Source: Nematostella vectensis
Taxonomy: Eukaryota; Cnidaria; Anthozoa; Actiniaria; Edwardsiidae
Assembly: GCF_932526225.1 (NCBI RefSeq)
Contig: NC_064036.1
Coordinates: 1,426,001-1,490,000, forward strand
Direction of reading: 5' to 3'
DNA: 64,000 bases
Under the pieces are notes generated by a model. It saw only the letters and a list, made by a program, of their open reading frames with translations, was not told the origin of the DNA and did not search any database. The position numbers were made by a program, and so were the translations under genes. Positions 34,051 through 49,200 of the stretch are shown here, piece by piece. Every line of letters begins with the position of its first letter. Positions within the stretch are counted from its first letter, which is position 1.

Positions 34051-37000
34051 TGAACTCTATCTTGGCACCTGTGGGGATGTTTTGATTGGAAACCTAAGTG
34101 CGTGTGGTGGTTTTTATGTCAACTTTGGCCTTTTTTACAGCGATAATCGTTTTAAAATAATAACAAGACGATTTGGTGGCCTTTCGAGGCGTGCTAGGCA
34201 TGGATGCAAGAAAGATCCTTGCCTACGCAAGCACAAGGAAACCATGACAATATAACACCTCCCCTCCCTCAATTGATGAATCGCTTCAATCATCTAATTG
34301 TCCTGCTGACAAACGATAACAGTAGAAGTCTGCAAACACTGAAGGGCTATGCCAATCAGAAGTTAACACTACATATTATCTCGCTTCTTAAAAAAATCCA
34401 CAAGCACAACTTGTGTTTAGTTGCAAATGACGTTTCACTAGCGCGCAGAAAATATATCAAAAGTAGGTCGCTGCTCTCGATATGATCGCTCGAGCGTAAA
34501 GTAATCAATTCAACGTCAATGTGCCAGCTAAAGGAGCGTGCCTTTTGTAGTTTTGTTTTACAAAATTGTTTTGTGTGAGATTAATACCCCTCTTTACATA
34601 ATAATACATTTAAACCGAAAAGCGCAATATATCGGGTAACAAGGAGTAACAGGTAAATAAAAATTGGTACCCTTATTTGACATCGCAAGTTCCTATTCCT
34701 ATTCCTCCCGTGATTGGTATGATTTGAAGAGTGTGACTGCGTTTCCTTTCGTTATCATCCCTTCACAGAGGGGGGCTCTATTTCCTAAGCTCTAGAAATT
34801 TCAACACGTTTACTCTCTTGAAATTTTTTAAAAGTCCAAGATACATAATGCTCACAAAGATAACCTTTGAAGAAAAAAGAATCTTGTTTTAATGAGTATT
34901 AGACGACATCACAGCCGCGGAATGAAGCCGATAACTCAAGATCGATTCAAACAAAAGATTGCAGAGTAAATATGCGTTTATTATAGGTTAACGCTATAAA
35001 CAATTATCCTCCCCAAAACGGATGTTTCCATTCCATCCAACATGAAAAACGCAAATGATATTCTACGCGGCAGCTAAAACCAACCAAGCTCCTATTTGCG
35101 AAAGAGTGGAGGGTAATTGTTACGCTTTTACTAAGTTATTTGACCGCAATTTTGCGATAAGATTTCAAACTCATGGTCATAAATTGCAACAAATGCACGA
35201 TTAAACTAGTTGGCACACATTGCCAAAATTTATCAAACCCTTTTTGTTTACTAAAGATTGAAATATCCAAGTGACCTTGTATCAGTATAGAGTAACTATT
35301 TATGTTGTTTTATGTAAAACTGAGGCAGACACAAAACACTTGAAAATTTATTATGATAGCATCTATTACGCTGCACGTAATCTGCATTATGTTCTATAAA
35401 CCGAATAAACACAAATCCTCACTGTCTAATGACTCCACTAGAAACCCCCGAAAAGTATTAATTCAAGTAGCCAAGCATGGTGACGAGAAATGAGAAATTT
35501 CATACTCGAGACCTATCGAGTTATCTTGCGTTATAGCACTGCCTGGCAAAGCCAAAATAGGTTAGTTGCGGTTCGCCTTTGAATACTGTTTAGGTCTGAT
35601 TTACCGAAATTTTCACTAGTCTCATCAAATCCAATGAAAATAGAACCCTCACTGTCATATTTCAGGGGTAACGATATTTCGAGGATAGAGTTTACGGCCT
35701 TTGGTGAGGTTTGTTAAAAGGTCTATTGACCCGAACTAGTGCGCGCACGACGGAGATAATTTGACCGAATCTTTCACATATATTTCGCTTCAAATCAGGC
35801 CAAATACTCAATGCATTAATGCTCTGCTAAATAAAGTCATCTTAGAGCTCAAAGACAGTGATTTTCGATTGCTATGTGGAGAATTTATATATGCTATTTC
35901 ATTGAATATCAATCCCGACCCTAAGTTAATTATTGTAATTACTACAACATCGGCTAAGTATAAACGAAGGACGATGAAAGTTCAACAATATACAGAAGGC
36001 ATGTACATTCGCCCCAAACCCCACTAAATCGCGAACAAATAGAGTTTGAAGTTCATTGTAGTTTTAATTCAAACTAAAAAAGCCACCAACACTGAATGGA
36101 TCTAATCTCTACTAAACCTGTAATATGGAAAGTGATATGCCAACCATTTCATGAAATACGGTCCTAAACTGACCTCTCGTTTGTGACGAAATCGCGATAA
36201 TTTCACGACGTACTAATACACATTTGCTAATAATTCACTCTATATTCAGATCTCTAGTTTTTGTAGTCATAGAACAGCATTACAAGCAATTTCGCCGCTT
36301 TCATGAGGAACACGCTAGCACTTGGCCAGGGTCTGATAACGTGTTCAAGCGTAAGGCCATTGAAAGTCAATAAGCGCATAAAAACAACCGTCAAAAAACA
36401 TTCAGCGTTCTGAAACTAAAACACTGGAAACTTAAAGCCTACATAAAGATAAGAGAACTGTTTTAGACCTACCTGGAGAGATCAGAAAGCTTCGCTTCGT
36501 AGTTGTTTAGCGACGACTAAGGGACCGTTTATCTAGCGTATGATCAGAAGTACAATGCCTAGATCCAATTCAGGTCACAGTGAAATACACCACCGGGGGT
36601 TCTGTTATCCACCTTGGAACACCGGAAGCGACCACAGAGCGCACAAATATCACTCCAAATGGCCCTCGAATGAAACTCCGTCGAAGCCTCAACCAAGTTC
36701 AGCCCTCGAAAGCCCTCGTCGTTACAGAATAGAGTCGAATAGCGAAGTATTGAGTCTTTGTCGGAGCTAAGACTTACCGATCGCGCAAACACAAAGAATA
36801 TTCTACTGTCACGCTGTAACACAATACGCTAATCTGCGTGTACACAATGAAAGCGACAAGTAGTTGACAAATTTGACAGCTATGGCCAGGTTTATTCAAC
36901 CTAGAGGATCGGTTAAAATACCAATTGCTTGAAATCGACTGGGTATGAAAAAGGAGCAAACTTGATTTCTGCCCACTAGATCTATAATGTAGTAGAACTT

Positions 37001-39005
37001 GGGTTTTCAGTAAATTTGTGGTTGAACACTTCTATTGTTTAATTTTATGTCTTTGCGCGATTCTGTGGTCGCTAGTAAGATTGTCGATGCTTGCGAATTC
37101 TATGATTATTTGCTATTGTTACGAACAGCTGGCCTTACAAGAATATGTAAACATCGTTCTATGACAAGAAAATAGTTATTTTACTCGTTCGTTTCATGAA
37201 ACATTCCAAAAATTTCCGAAATTCTAAACGAGGTAAAAAAAGCTGCATCTACCAGCTCTGTTCTGAAGGAAAACGCGACAAGCGATGCAAAAAGTTTATA
37301 GATTTTTCCCGAGATGGTTGTGGCCGATAAAGCTAAATGAAATAATGATTTCTGGTGGCACAACACTTGAATTACCATTTGATTAAACCCTGGAAAGCCC
37401 TTTTCTTGCGACAGTTTATTTTGTTCATTGTCATTGACATAAAAAATGACGGTTGACGATTTATTGGTTTATTAGAATCGACACCTCACTTACCTTGTCT
37501 TGGCACAAATAAATAAATATCAAAATGTTAGTTTGATTTTTGACAAATTTTGTTGTAAACAACTTTCACACATACATTTTTTTTACAACTGCTGTGATAA
37601 GGGAAGATACTTTTTTTTTTTTTCGAATGATGTAAATAATATTTCTCTTAACTCTTTCCTGTCACATATCCATGAAATGCTAAAATAGTTATAAAATAGC
37701 TACCACTGCTGAGTTTACTGCATTAGAATATAAACATGCCCCCTGGGTAATGGACCACCACTGTCTGAAACTTTTTCTTCCTTTATTGATTTTCTCTAGT
37801 TATACATTGCTTAATGAATTCTCAAATGATGTGTGCTACCCAGGCCTTTACGAATAGGAATAAAACATATGGAGCTTGTTGCGAAAAAAAACCCCGGAGC
37901 TACAGCTTTCGAGTTCGTGTCCCCCTTTTTTGGTGAAATTGTTTTCCTAAATAGAGTCTATGTTCCCGCAACGCACGGAATCGCCTCGCCTACTTGAGGT
38001 CGCAACATGACCGCGGCTTAACCGCAGTTGACTTCTAGCGCTAAGAGGTTTTATTTACAGATCCGGAAATGACACATTAATGCTCAACAGAACAGCGCAA
38101 AAGAACATAAAAAAAATCCAGAATACGAGATCGTATGTTTGGATAAAGAGAAACGGTGCACGCACGTTGCAAAGGTAGGGGCAGTAAGAGGTGTTGAAGC
38201 TTAGCCTAGGATCGCTCCCCCATAGGGAGTATATTAGACGACTGCTGAGTACCGATGATAGATACACTAATTAATACACAGGGTACAAGCATCTGGTATT
38301 TTACTTTAGACCAGAATCCAGCCGAATGTTGCCAAACGCGGGATGCGCCATTAAACAGATTAGCATAAGGCAACGTCAACTGAGCAGCCAGTCGTATAAC
38401 GGGATAACTACAACTTTCCGCAGACCAGCGGCAGAATCACGATACAATCCGATAACTAGAAGTCTCGAATACTCGGGCATCCTGCTGTAACTCTAGATGT
38501 GATCTCATCTAGTTTCGGCTGTTTCTGTTGCTTTATTTTTTTTTTAATTTTTTTTTAACCCCGGTACACTACCTCGGCAAATCGGGGGCTGGAGTTATCA
38601 AACACCAGCTATTATTAGGTATGATGTGCTTGTGTTTTTTAGCTGTTTACTTGCATCAACATTCTTATCATGCATAGCAGAGGAAGGAAGTCTCAAGAAA
38701 AGAGTAGAAATCCATTCGGAACCACTCCAGACAAACTGGCAGGCCGATGACGTGCCCCTCGCGTTACACACACGACCTGCGTTACATTAAATTTGGATTA
38801 CGTGACAGAGTTGGGCTTGCGTTACCCCACTAAGTGTTTAAGGAAATGCAAACAGGATTTGGAGCTGTGAATAGCAGCTAAATGGGACAGCGTGGATGAC
38901 GTGTACATATCCACATCCTAAACGCTGAGAGATACGAGAGTTTTTGCTTTCACCTATAAAAGTTGAGACAGTTGACGATACGTTTACGCGCGCGTAAGAG
39001 TTTTT
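34051..39005. other. Gene-poor intergenic stretch
   Basis: No exon with family resemblance and no RNA gene was recognised. The sequence is AT-rich with unrelated short frames. Minus-strand donor-like sites occur near 36470, 36773 and 37494, which might belong to upstream RERE 5' UTR exons. Confidence 0.4.
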
Positions 39006-39406
39006 AGGCCAAGTAAAAATAAACAAATGTTTCCCGTCCCCACCCGCGTTGTTGTTGTTATTGTTTTTTTTGGGAGGGAAGGGGCGTTTTAAAAATTTAA
39101 TTGTTTGTTATTTTTCACAAAAAGCCCATAAAACAAGGAATAACTTTTGCTGCTGATTTTGAAAACATCGCAGAAGAAATAAAAACTTTGGTTTCGGTTA
39201 TATTTGACTTGTAAGTTGTGTTTATTTATAAACATTTAATATTTCAACTCAGAATCACGCAAAACTCCTACTATCTCTTGGGAATAGTGTATATTCACCT
39301 CGTCATCGACATAAGGAAATAAAATAAAATGCCGCCCGCCCGCCCGCCCGCTCGAATTTTTTAAAGAAATCCGGACGGGAAATATTTGTTTATTTTTACT
39401 TGGCCT
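39006..39406. mobile_element. MITE with AGGCCAAGTAAAAATAAACA termini
   Basis: The 34-bp left arm (39006-39039, ending in TTTCCCGTCC) is inverted at 39373-39406 with one mismatch. The ~400-bp element has no coding capacity; near its right arm is a run of CCCG/GCCC units (39332-39352). TA steps at both edges suggest a TA target duplication. Confidence 0.85.
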
Positions 39407-42400
39407 TAGGGGTGGTCTATGTATAAATCATGATGGTTCGCTTGGTCATCCACTAGGTATATTTCAAGAACCAACTACAATCCTAACTACATGCACAAAC
39501 TCGATGCGCAGTGACGTTGTCTCCTTAGACATACAGTATTATGGAAATCTTAATCCTTCGCACAATATCAATTACTACTTAGTCCACGGAGTACCTGTGT
39601 TTATTTTTTGCACCGTTAAATGAGAAAAATAGACTAAAATCTCACATGCGTAGTCTGCCAATCTTGCCTGACACCTAAACACAGGACATGTCACACCGAG
39701 TCTCGGTTGAAATATTTTTATTTGTACTCCAGCCACAACAATGCATCCTCACAACCGTGCTCTCGGGGTCAGGACAAAGACCGTGTGATTTTTACAGTGA
39801 ACAAACATTGTCAAATTGTCTTTTGAGTGCTGTTGAGCGCTTGAAATGCGAACTAGCTGGTGTATTGCTCTTATCTATTACAAGCATGCTTTTTATATCA
39901 TAATATCGCAAAAAAAATATCTCTTAAATATGAAATGAAACGGTATGCTGTTTTGGTGTTCCAGCTGCATGTTATTAACATAGATAACATCCTTTCTCGG
40001 CCTTTTTCTCATTACCATATCCACTTCTTTTGATTTTTCAAAAAGGTGTTGTTGGAAACCTGTTTTAAATATTGAGCAAATGCTAGTTTGCTTATTCTAT
40101 GCACCACGCTGAGTGTTATAAAAATATTCAGTATCCTGATAACCAGTATACAGCATTTCATGGGAAAGTCAGCTTATAAGCTAGTAGTGCTTATAAAATT
40201 AAAACTTTTTACTGAAGACTATAAAAAAATTAACAGTCCGCTTTCATGTACTTGTTATTTTCCCGGGGGAAGGGGGTGTTTTATTGTAGAGTTAATATAC
40301 CGTTAATAGTAACATTAGTGCGGGCGATATTTCTTAAGTATGTTTGGGAGTTGCCTTAACCACCCCCTCCCCCCTTCCATGTCCTCGTGGCCTTTGTGTA
40401 CCCCCTCCCACCCCACCCTTCTTCCCCTCTTGGCCGCCCTTTTTGGTGTATCATCATACGTGATATTTTCGCGACACCAACAGAGGCATGACAGCATAGC
40501 CACTGTGACGGTATCGGCCACGCCGTGCTGTTTCTGTGGTTGTAGGTTTTCTCACTTGGCGAACAAAATGAGACAGCGCATTGCGTGTTAGCGATCCTAA
40601 GAGTGCAGACATCTCAAACCGTCGGATATTTCAGCGGCCCAACAGTTTGACAGGAACCAGTGATCTTTTAGAATACGATACACCTCCTTATTCGAGACGT
40701 GCCCAGTAAAATCGGCAAAAAAAGTTAACAGACAATTTGCTAATTATAGACTGTTGTTATTCCGCAGTAATATCCAATAAAATTTGTTTTTCTACAAACT
40801 GATAAAATGCCTGAAAATCGCATTTGTTATTTTCATGTTCCAGCGCGTATGACCTCGCACTCGGATCACATTTACGCATCTCCGACCTTTTGTGGTTAAG
40901 TATATATTAGTGGCCTCTATGTCGGATAAGTGCCACATAGATGCTCGAATAAACAAGGAGAACCCAGAGCAAATAAGAGTCAGCTATGCTCTTTAACGTC
41001 CTTGGCACCGGAGTAATTCAGATTTAGAGATTCGAACTAGGGGGCTGTCCGCGCAAAACCTACGGGTACGTTCCCTGTGGTTCACTCGAAAGTATTTTAA
41101 GACCGCAGCACACGAATTGATCCCTGCTTGTGCTCTTAACCCCCAGTACAACGAAACATCAGGTATCGAAACAACAAACGAAAGCCATACTAAATCAGGC
41201 AATGCGAACTTCGTTGAAGAGTAGAATATGAAGAACGATGAATCCAAGAGCGGGTGTTGTGCGCAAATACGCCAGCTTATGGCGCTAATGCTAAAGTATA
41301 ATAACTTACTGCAGCGATAAACTGCCCTAATAAAGAGGTAGATAATGTAAGAAGGCTGTTCGATGATTTCGAGATTGGCCTTAAAAGGAATTTGTAGCCG
41401 TTATATGAATTTCTCGCGTTGTTGTTGCTAAAACCATTTTGGCCATTTTCTGAAGTCAGTAATTCATAAGTTAAGGGAAATGTGTGCAGTATTGGAACAG
41501 ACAGTGGGGAAGTGTGGATAACCTTTGTCTTCCGTGCGTGCTTGGGTTGCATTCAACAATGAGCTTACACTCAGAACCCATTCGACTGCAATGAGCCCAT
41601 TTCGCGGTTTCTTTGGAAGCCAGTTGAGTGAACGTACTAGAAGACTCACCTTAAAGCCTCAATCCGCTTGTATACACCTCACAATAATGAAATAGAGTGC
41701 GTGATTTCTCAAACTTGACTCTGTCCTTCGTTGCTCGAGGGGTATAATTTGACTGATCGCTCGGAAGAAGTAGATAAAGAGATTTGCTTGTCAAAAGGTC
41801 AAATGACAATAAAGTGTAAGTAAATGCCAATCAGCCAAACCACAACTCTCCGCCCCTACCACACTACACGGATTCCCAAAACGTCTAGTCGAACTTTCTC
41901 CGGTTTGGGAGCCATCCTAAGTCAAAACAACATTCTAGCGATAGATATCGGTAAATAGCCGATTCGACAGATTTGTTTGGTCTGTTATTCAAATTGGCCG
42001 ACAGACAGATCACTAAATAAACACTTTACCCTCGAGTGATGTTAGTTTCTATTGTCACGCAATTTCTGTCATGCAAGCAATCCTGTCGTCGTAGTAAAAT
42101 AACTAACTAGGTGGTTGTATATTGATTGCATTACACAATCCTTTTCTATGTCAAAATAGAATGTGCATCGATTCGGGTTTTTTGAGTTTTTTTTAAAGTA
42201 TACAACTTTACTTTCCAGATCACGGAAAATCGGTGATCTCTACGCTTGTTCCCTACCTCCCTCTTTTCTCATCTCATCCACCTTTCTCTTCCCGATCCTC
42301 CTCCCGGCTATTATATCTCGTTGACTCCTCCCTCCCCCAACCCAAGTTTTAAACCCCCTCCAGCTCAGCTCAAGATTATCTCTCTATACATTGATTTTTT

Positions 42401-44090
42401 TAAGTGTTTTCCTTTCAATTAAAAAAAACAAATATGCAAACATATATAAGGTCACAATAAAATTAAGCATTAAGTATCCCTATTCTAAACAGACTATTCC
42501 AACCCGACACGGTAAGTGAAGCCCTCGAGGTATTTGATGATAGAAAAGTTATTCATTCGCGATAAACTCGATTGACAAGCGAGATGACCTGCCTCCGCAA
42601 GTTATTGAATTCCAGTGATATCTATAAGGTATCATAAATTGATCTTGCACTCAGATATAATATAAACCGCGTGGAAAGCTGCCTAATGAAATGCTCTGCT
42701 GTCAGCCATGAATGTTGTTATGTAATAGCTTATAAGTAATGGGAATAGTAAAAGCCATGGATTTCGTGAGGCGGTGGAACATAAGGGTAATGGGAATAGT
42801 AAAAGCCATGGATTTCGTGAGGTGGTGGATCATAAGGGAAGATTCATGGTGGTGAAAGCTGGGTAAAACCTTATATTAGGAGCATGCCTTGAACATATAT
42901 TTTCTGTATTATTGTATTATTGCACGTAGATTTTAATAATGATTTGATATTGTTGTAGTGTAGTCATTTAGCCTTTAGCAGTGCAATAATTACAATCTAA
43001 AATGTTGTCAGATTTGTACGTTGTCTTTGGCATGATAGATGTTAACTTATCTCAAATGACTCAACAATTCACACAAAAGTGCCAATCTGGGAGTTTGACT
43101 CATGCAAACACATTCTCAAGCCTTCCCACTATCATTATCCTTGGTCATGCGCCATTGCGCGTTCCTGTCTGTAATTTTAGATTGTGAGGATAAAGTAAGG
43201 ATACTAACATATGAAACTGAAAATTTACATTCTGCTTCAATTGACTGCAAATTATCCAATCTATCGTTTTTGTAAAAACAGCAGAGATGGGACGAGGGGT
43301 GGGGGTCGGTGTGGTTCATAACACAACGTTTGTTGTAAAAGCGGCTAAAACAAGCTTACAGTGACCTCGATGGCTCACCTCTTTTGTTTCGCGAACAATC
43401 GCCCACGATGGGAAAACACCTTGGACAATTGCCCCGACGCACAAGCGAATATAAGACAAAGTCAAGGAAACGCGGATTAGAAAAAACAGTGTTTCGTTTC
43501 CTCTCCTCTTTTCAGCGTTGTTGTGAATGAGCGTGAACGCAAACCATAACAAATCATCCGTCAAGCGATGCTTAACATCGCGTGGGTGACAATGGCATAT
43601 TGCTGTACTCGGTTGGTATTCACGACATTCTAATTTGTCTTGTTCCGTACACTAAGAATAAAAGCATGGAACCGATTTCAAGTATGGGTCTGTTGAGTAT
43701 TAGATGACAATAAACTTAAAAAGCATCTGTGAAAACTATTTATTTATTACACCTATAGTATTTACAAATCTAAAGTTTAATATTTACAATAATTTGACAT
43801 TATAATATCAAGCCCCTACACCAGGCATGAATTTCTTGGTAAATGACACCGTAATAAAAAACACTAATGGTTTATATAACTATATGTAATATAGACGTTA
43901 TATTTAACGTAAGTATATATTATATATCATATATCATACATCATATATTATATATGTGGAAGCCCTTGATAATTGAACATCCCGCTAATAACTCGTTATT
44001 TATGTTTCCTACCAATAACTTTCTTTCTTGCTCTCACTCATTTTGATTTCCCTGTGAGGTTCGAGAGTTCGGAATTCAACTGCATCTCTT
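39407..44090. other. Gene-poor intergenic stretch with small repeats
   Basis: No exon recognised. A ~51-bp direct duplication (GGGAATAGTAAAAGCCATGG followed by ATTTCGTGAGG) occupies about 42738-42840. A pyrimidine-rich tract lies at about 42235-42370, and an AT-only palindromic tract (TATATATTATATATC) near 43910-43957. TTTATT at 43739-43744 would be an AATAAA on the minus strand and could end the TMCO4 transcript beyond the 24-bp array. Confidence 0.4.
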
Positions 44091-44097
44091 AGTATTC

Positions 44098-45957
44098 AAA
44101 CCGTTACGTAAACGTGAAATGACACCGTTACGTGAACGTGTAATGACAGCGTTACGTGAAAGTGTAATGACAGCGTTACGTAAACGTGTAATGACACCGT
44201 TACGTGAACGTGTAAGACACCGTTACGTGAACGTTTAATGACACTGTACGTCAACGTGTAATGACACCGTTACGTGAACGTGAAATGACACCGTTACGTG
44301 AACGTGTAATGACACCGTTACGTGAACGTGTAATGACACCGTTACGTGAACGTGTAATGACACCGTTACGTGAACGTGTAATGACACCGTTACGTGAACG
44401 TAAAATGACACCGTTACGTGAACGTGTAAGACACCGTTACGTGAACGTGTAATGACACTGTACGTGAACGTGTAATGACACCGTTACGTGAACGTGTAAT
44501 GACACTGTACGTCAACGTGTAATGACACCGTTACGTGAACGTGAAATGACACCGTTACGAGAACGTGTAATGACACCGTTACGTGAACGTGTAATGACAC
44601 CGTTACGTGAACGTGTAATGACACCGTTACGTGAACGTGTAATGACCCCGTTACGTGAACGTGTAATGAGACCGTTACGTGAACGTGTAATGACACTGTA
44701 CGTCAACGTGTAATGACACCGTAACGTGAACGTGTAATGACACCGTTACGTGAACGCGTAGTGACACCGTTACGTGAACGTGAAATGACACCGTTACGTG
44801 AACGTGTAAGACACCGTTACGTGAACGTGTAATGACACTGTACGTCAACGTGTAATGACACCGTTACGTGAACGTGTAATGACACCGTTACGTGAACGTG
44901 TAATGACACCGTTACGTGAACGTGTAATGACACCGTTACGTGAACGTGTAATGAAACTGTACGTGAACGTGTTATGACACGTTTCGTGAACGTGTAATGA
45001 CACCGTTACGTGAACGTGTAATAACACCGTTACGTGAACGTGTAATGACACCGTTACGTGAACGTGTAATGACACTGTTACGTGAACGTGTAATGACACT
45101 GTACGTGAACGTGTAATGACACCGTTACGTGAACGTGTAACAAACCGTTACCTGAACGTGTAATGACACCGTTACGTGAACGTGTAATGACACTGTACGT
45201 CAACGTGTAATGACACCGTTACGTGAACGTGTAATGACACTGTACGTCAACGTGTTATGACACTGTACGTCAACGTGTAATGACACCGTTACGTGAACGT
45301 GAAATGACACCGTTACGTGAACGTGTAAGACACCGTTAGTCAACGTGTTATGACACTGTACGTCAACGTGTAATGACACCGTTACGTGAACGTGTAATGA
45401 CACCGTTACGTGAACGTGTAATGACACCGTTACGTGAACGTGTAATGACACCGTTACGTAAACGTGTAATGACACCGTTACGTTAACGTGTAATGACACC
45501 GTTACGTGAACGTGTAATGACACCGTTACGTAAACGTGTAATGACACCGTTACGTGAACGTGTAATGACACCGTTACGTGAACGTGTGATGACACCGTTA
45601 CGTGAACGTGTAATGACACCGTTACGTGAACGTGTAATGACACTGTACGTCAACGTGTAATGACACCGTTACGTGAACGTGTAATGACACCGTTACGTGA
45701 ACGTGTAATGAAACTGTACGTGAACGTGTAATGACACCGTTACGTGAACGTGTAATGACACCGTTACGTGAACGTGTAATGACACTGTACGTCAACGTGT
45801 AATGACACTGTACGTCAACGTGTAATGGCACGGTTACGTGAACGTGTAATGACACCGTTACGTGAACGTGTAATTACACCGTTACGTGAACGTGTAATGA
45901 CACCGTTACGTCAACGTGTAATGACACCGTTACGTGTACGTGTAACGATAATGTTAT
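44098..45957 (+). repeat. 24-bp CpG-rich minisatellite 3' of the TMCO4 gene
   Basis: About 77 units of 24 bp (TTACGTGAACGTGTAATGAC plus ACCG), with shortened variants (ACACTGTACGTCAACGTGTA). Every unit contains two ACGTGA/ACGTGT words and the near-palindrome ACGTGAACGT. Repetitive open frames on both strands (MTPLRERV, SLHVHVTV) are products of the repeat. The array starts about 250 bp past the TMCO4 stop codon and may be part of its 3' UTR. Confidence 0.95.
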
Positions 45958-46206
45958 GTGTGACAGTGTGACATTAACGCGTACGACTAGTTGCACTATA
46001 CCATATAAGTTGAGTCTCTTAAATTCCCGTGCGTGCGTCCGTCACCAGATTCCCAAAAGGATCCCTTATCAGTGAATCATATTATATAGCACAAGATAGC
46101 CAAAACCACACCCACATCCCAAGAGGGCCGCCTTCATCGTTCAAATCCAGGCCTACATGTCTGCTAGCCGCTGAGTGCACAAAGGTGTCAATCCCTCGTT
46201 AGAGAA

Positions 46207-49200
46207 TCAACTACGCTCTTCTTCTTGGGCTTCTTTATCACGTGGATCATGTGTCCGCTGTCTATCCTGTACCACGCCTACTCCGGGCTGCGTCTTCTCG
46301 ATGGTACTCAGGATACGGGACATGATCTCAGGCTTGGCGTAATCGCCATGGCTATTCACCTGTAAAGCATAACAGTTTGTTATTAGAAAGGAAATACTCT
46401 GAGAATCTAAGTGCCGTAACCTGCTTTGCATAAAGGATTGCGCATAAATGGAGAAATAACGTCTCTTAGTTATGAGATTTTTGAGGCTCACTTATAGAGC
46501 ACTGCAGCTGTTTAAACAGTAATTGTTTCTAATTACGTGTATTCACTCAATTATTTGGTGCTAAGGAACCATAAGCTGTGATTTCCGAGGGCAGCCTTGT
46601 TTGAAAGCTGTTAAATCTACCTTTATCTGGTTTCCATCTGGAACCAACTAATCTGGAATCTAACTAATTCCGTATTACGTGATTCGAGCATCAGGCAGAT
46701 GGCGATGCATTAAAAATACTACAGTGAAACCTCAATTATGCATATAACTGTCCAGATTCCGGGTGTCCATTTTATGAAGTCCCCAATTGTACCATTGTAC
46801 CGTTTCCCTTTACCCAATGTCTATCAGTGACTGTAAATGTCATGTCTATCAGTGACTGTAAATGTCATGTCTATCAGTGACTGTAAATGTCATGTCTATC
46901 AGTGACTGTAAATGTCATAAAATGTCTATCAGTGACTGTAAATGTCATGTCTATCAGTGACTGTAAATGTCATGTCTATCAGTGACTGTAAATGTCATGT
47001 CTATCAGTGACTGTAAATGTCATAAAATGTCTATCAGTGGCTGTAAATGTCATGTCTATCAGTGACTGTAAATGTCATAAAATGTCTATCAGTGGCTGTA
47101 AATGTCATGTCTATCAGTGGCTGTAAATGTCATGTCTATCAGTGGCTGTAAATGTCATGTCTATCAGTGGCTGTAAATGTCATGTCTATCAGTGGCTGTA
47201 AATGTCATAAAATGTCTATCAGTGACTGTAAATGTAATAAAATATCTATCAGTGACTGTCAATGTCATAAAATATCTATTAGTGGCTGTAAATGTCAAAA
47301 AATGTCTATTAGTGACTGTAAATGTCATGTCTATCAGTGACTGTAAATGTCATGTCTATCAGTGGCTGTAAATGTCATAAAATGTCTATCAGTGGCTGTA
47401 AATGTAATAAAATGTCTATCAGTGACTGTCAATGTCATAAAATGTCTATCAGTGGCTGTAAATGTCATGTCTATCAGTGGCTGTAAATGTCATGTCTATC
47501 AGTGACTGTAAATGTCATGTCTATCAGTGACTGTAAATGTCATGTCTATCAGTGACTGTAAATGTCATGTCTATCAGTGGCTGTAAATGTCATGTCTATC
47601 AGTGGCTGTAAATGTCATGTCTATCAGTGACTGTAAATGTCATGTCTATCAGTGACTGTAAATGTCATGTCTATCAGTGACTGTAAATGTCAAAAAATGT
47701 CTATCAGTGACTGTAAATGTCATAAAATGTCTATCAGTGGCTGTCAATGTCAAAAAATGTCTATCAGTGGCTGTAAATGTAATAAAATGTGTATCAGTAG
47801 CTGTAAATGTCATAAAATGTCTATCAGTGGCTGTAAATGTCAACAAATGTCTATCAGTGACTGTAAATGTCATGTCTATCAGTGACTGTAAATGTCATGT
47901 CTATCAGTGACTGTAAATGTCATGTCTATCAGTGACTGTAAATGTCAAAAAATGTCTATCAGTGACTGTAAATGTCAAAAAATGTCTATCAGTGACTGTA
48001 AATGTCATAAAATGTCTATCAGTGGCTGTCAATGTAAAAAAATGTCTATCAGTGGCTGTAAATGTCATAAAATGTCATAAAATGTCTATCAGTGGCTGTA
48101 AATGTCATAAAATGTCTATCAGTGGCTGTCAATGTCATAAAATGTCTATCAGTGGCTGTAAATGTCATAAAATGTCTATCAGTGACTGTAAATGTCATGT
48201 CTATCAGTGGCTGTAAATGTCATGTCTATCAGTGGCTGTAAATGTCATGTCTATCAGTGGCTGTAAATGTCATGTCTATCAGTGGCTGTAAATGTCATAA
48301 AATGTCTATCAGTGACTGTAAATGTCATAAAATGTCTATCAGTGACTGTAAATGTCATGTCTATCAGTGACTGTAAATGTCAAAAAATGTCTATCAGTGA
48401 CTGTAAATGTCATAAAATGTCTATCAGTGACTGTAAATGTCATAAAATGTCTATCAGTGACTGTAAATGTCAAAAAATGTCTATCAGTGACTGTAAATGT
48501 CATAAAATGTCTATCAGTGGCTGTAAATGTAATAAAATGTCTATCAGTGGCTGTAAATGTCATAAAATGTCTATCAGTGACTGTAAATGTCATAAAATGT
48601 CTATCAGTGGCTGTAAATTTCATAAAATGTCTATCAGTGACTGTAAATGTCATAAAATGTCTATCAGTGACTGTAAATGTCATGTCTATCAGTGACTGTA
48701 AATGTCATAAAATGTCTATCAGTGGCTGTAAATGTCATAAAATGTCTATCAGTGACTGTAAATGTCATAAAATGTCTATCAGTGACTGTAAATGTCATGT
48801 CTATCAGTGACTGTAAATGTCAAAAAATGTCTATCAGTGACTGTAAATGTCATAAAATGTCTATCAGTGACTGTAAATGTCATAAAATGTCTATCAGTGG
48901 CTGTAAATGTCATAAAATGTCTATCAGTGACTGTAAATGTCATGTCTATCAGTGGCTGTAAATGTCATAAAATGTCTATCAGTGGCTGTAAATGTCATGT
49001 CTATCAGTGGCTGTAAATGTCATAAAATGTCTATCAGTGGCTGTAAATGTCATAAAATGTCTATCAGTGGCTGTAAATGTCAAAAAATGTCTATCAGTGA
49101 CTGTAAATGTCATGTCTATCAGTGACTGTAAATGTCAAAAAATGTCTATCAGTGACTGTAAATGTCATGTCTATCAGTGACTGTAAATGTCAAAAAATGT

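Noticed and set aside
34046-34485. Possible small gene on the + strand upstream of RERE
   Set aside because: Two short overlapping frames with no recognisable domain, splice partner or codon signature; the part near 34030 looks like RERE promoter sequence instead.
40315-40591. Open frames on both strands in a C-rich tract
   Set aside because: Low-complexity CCCTCCC sequence keeps frames open; no similarity seen.
44261-45855. Long repetitive open frames (MTPLRERV, SLHVHVTV) on both strands
   Set aside because: They are a by-product of a 24-bp unit, which keeps frames open; no start context, no family similarity, and unit variants break them.
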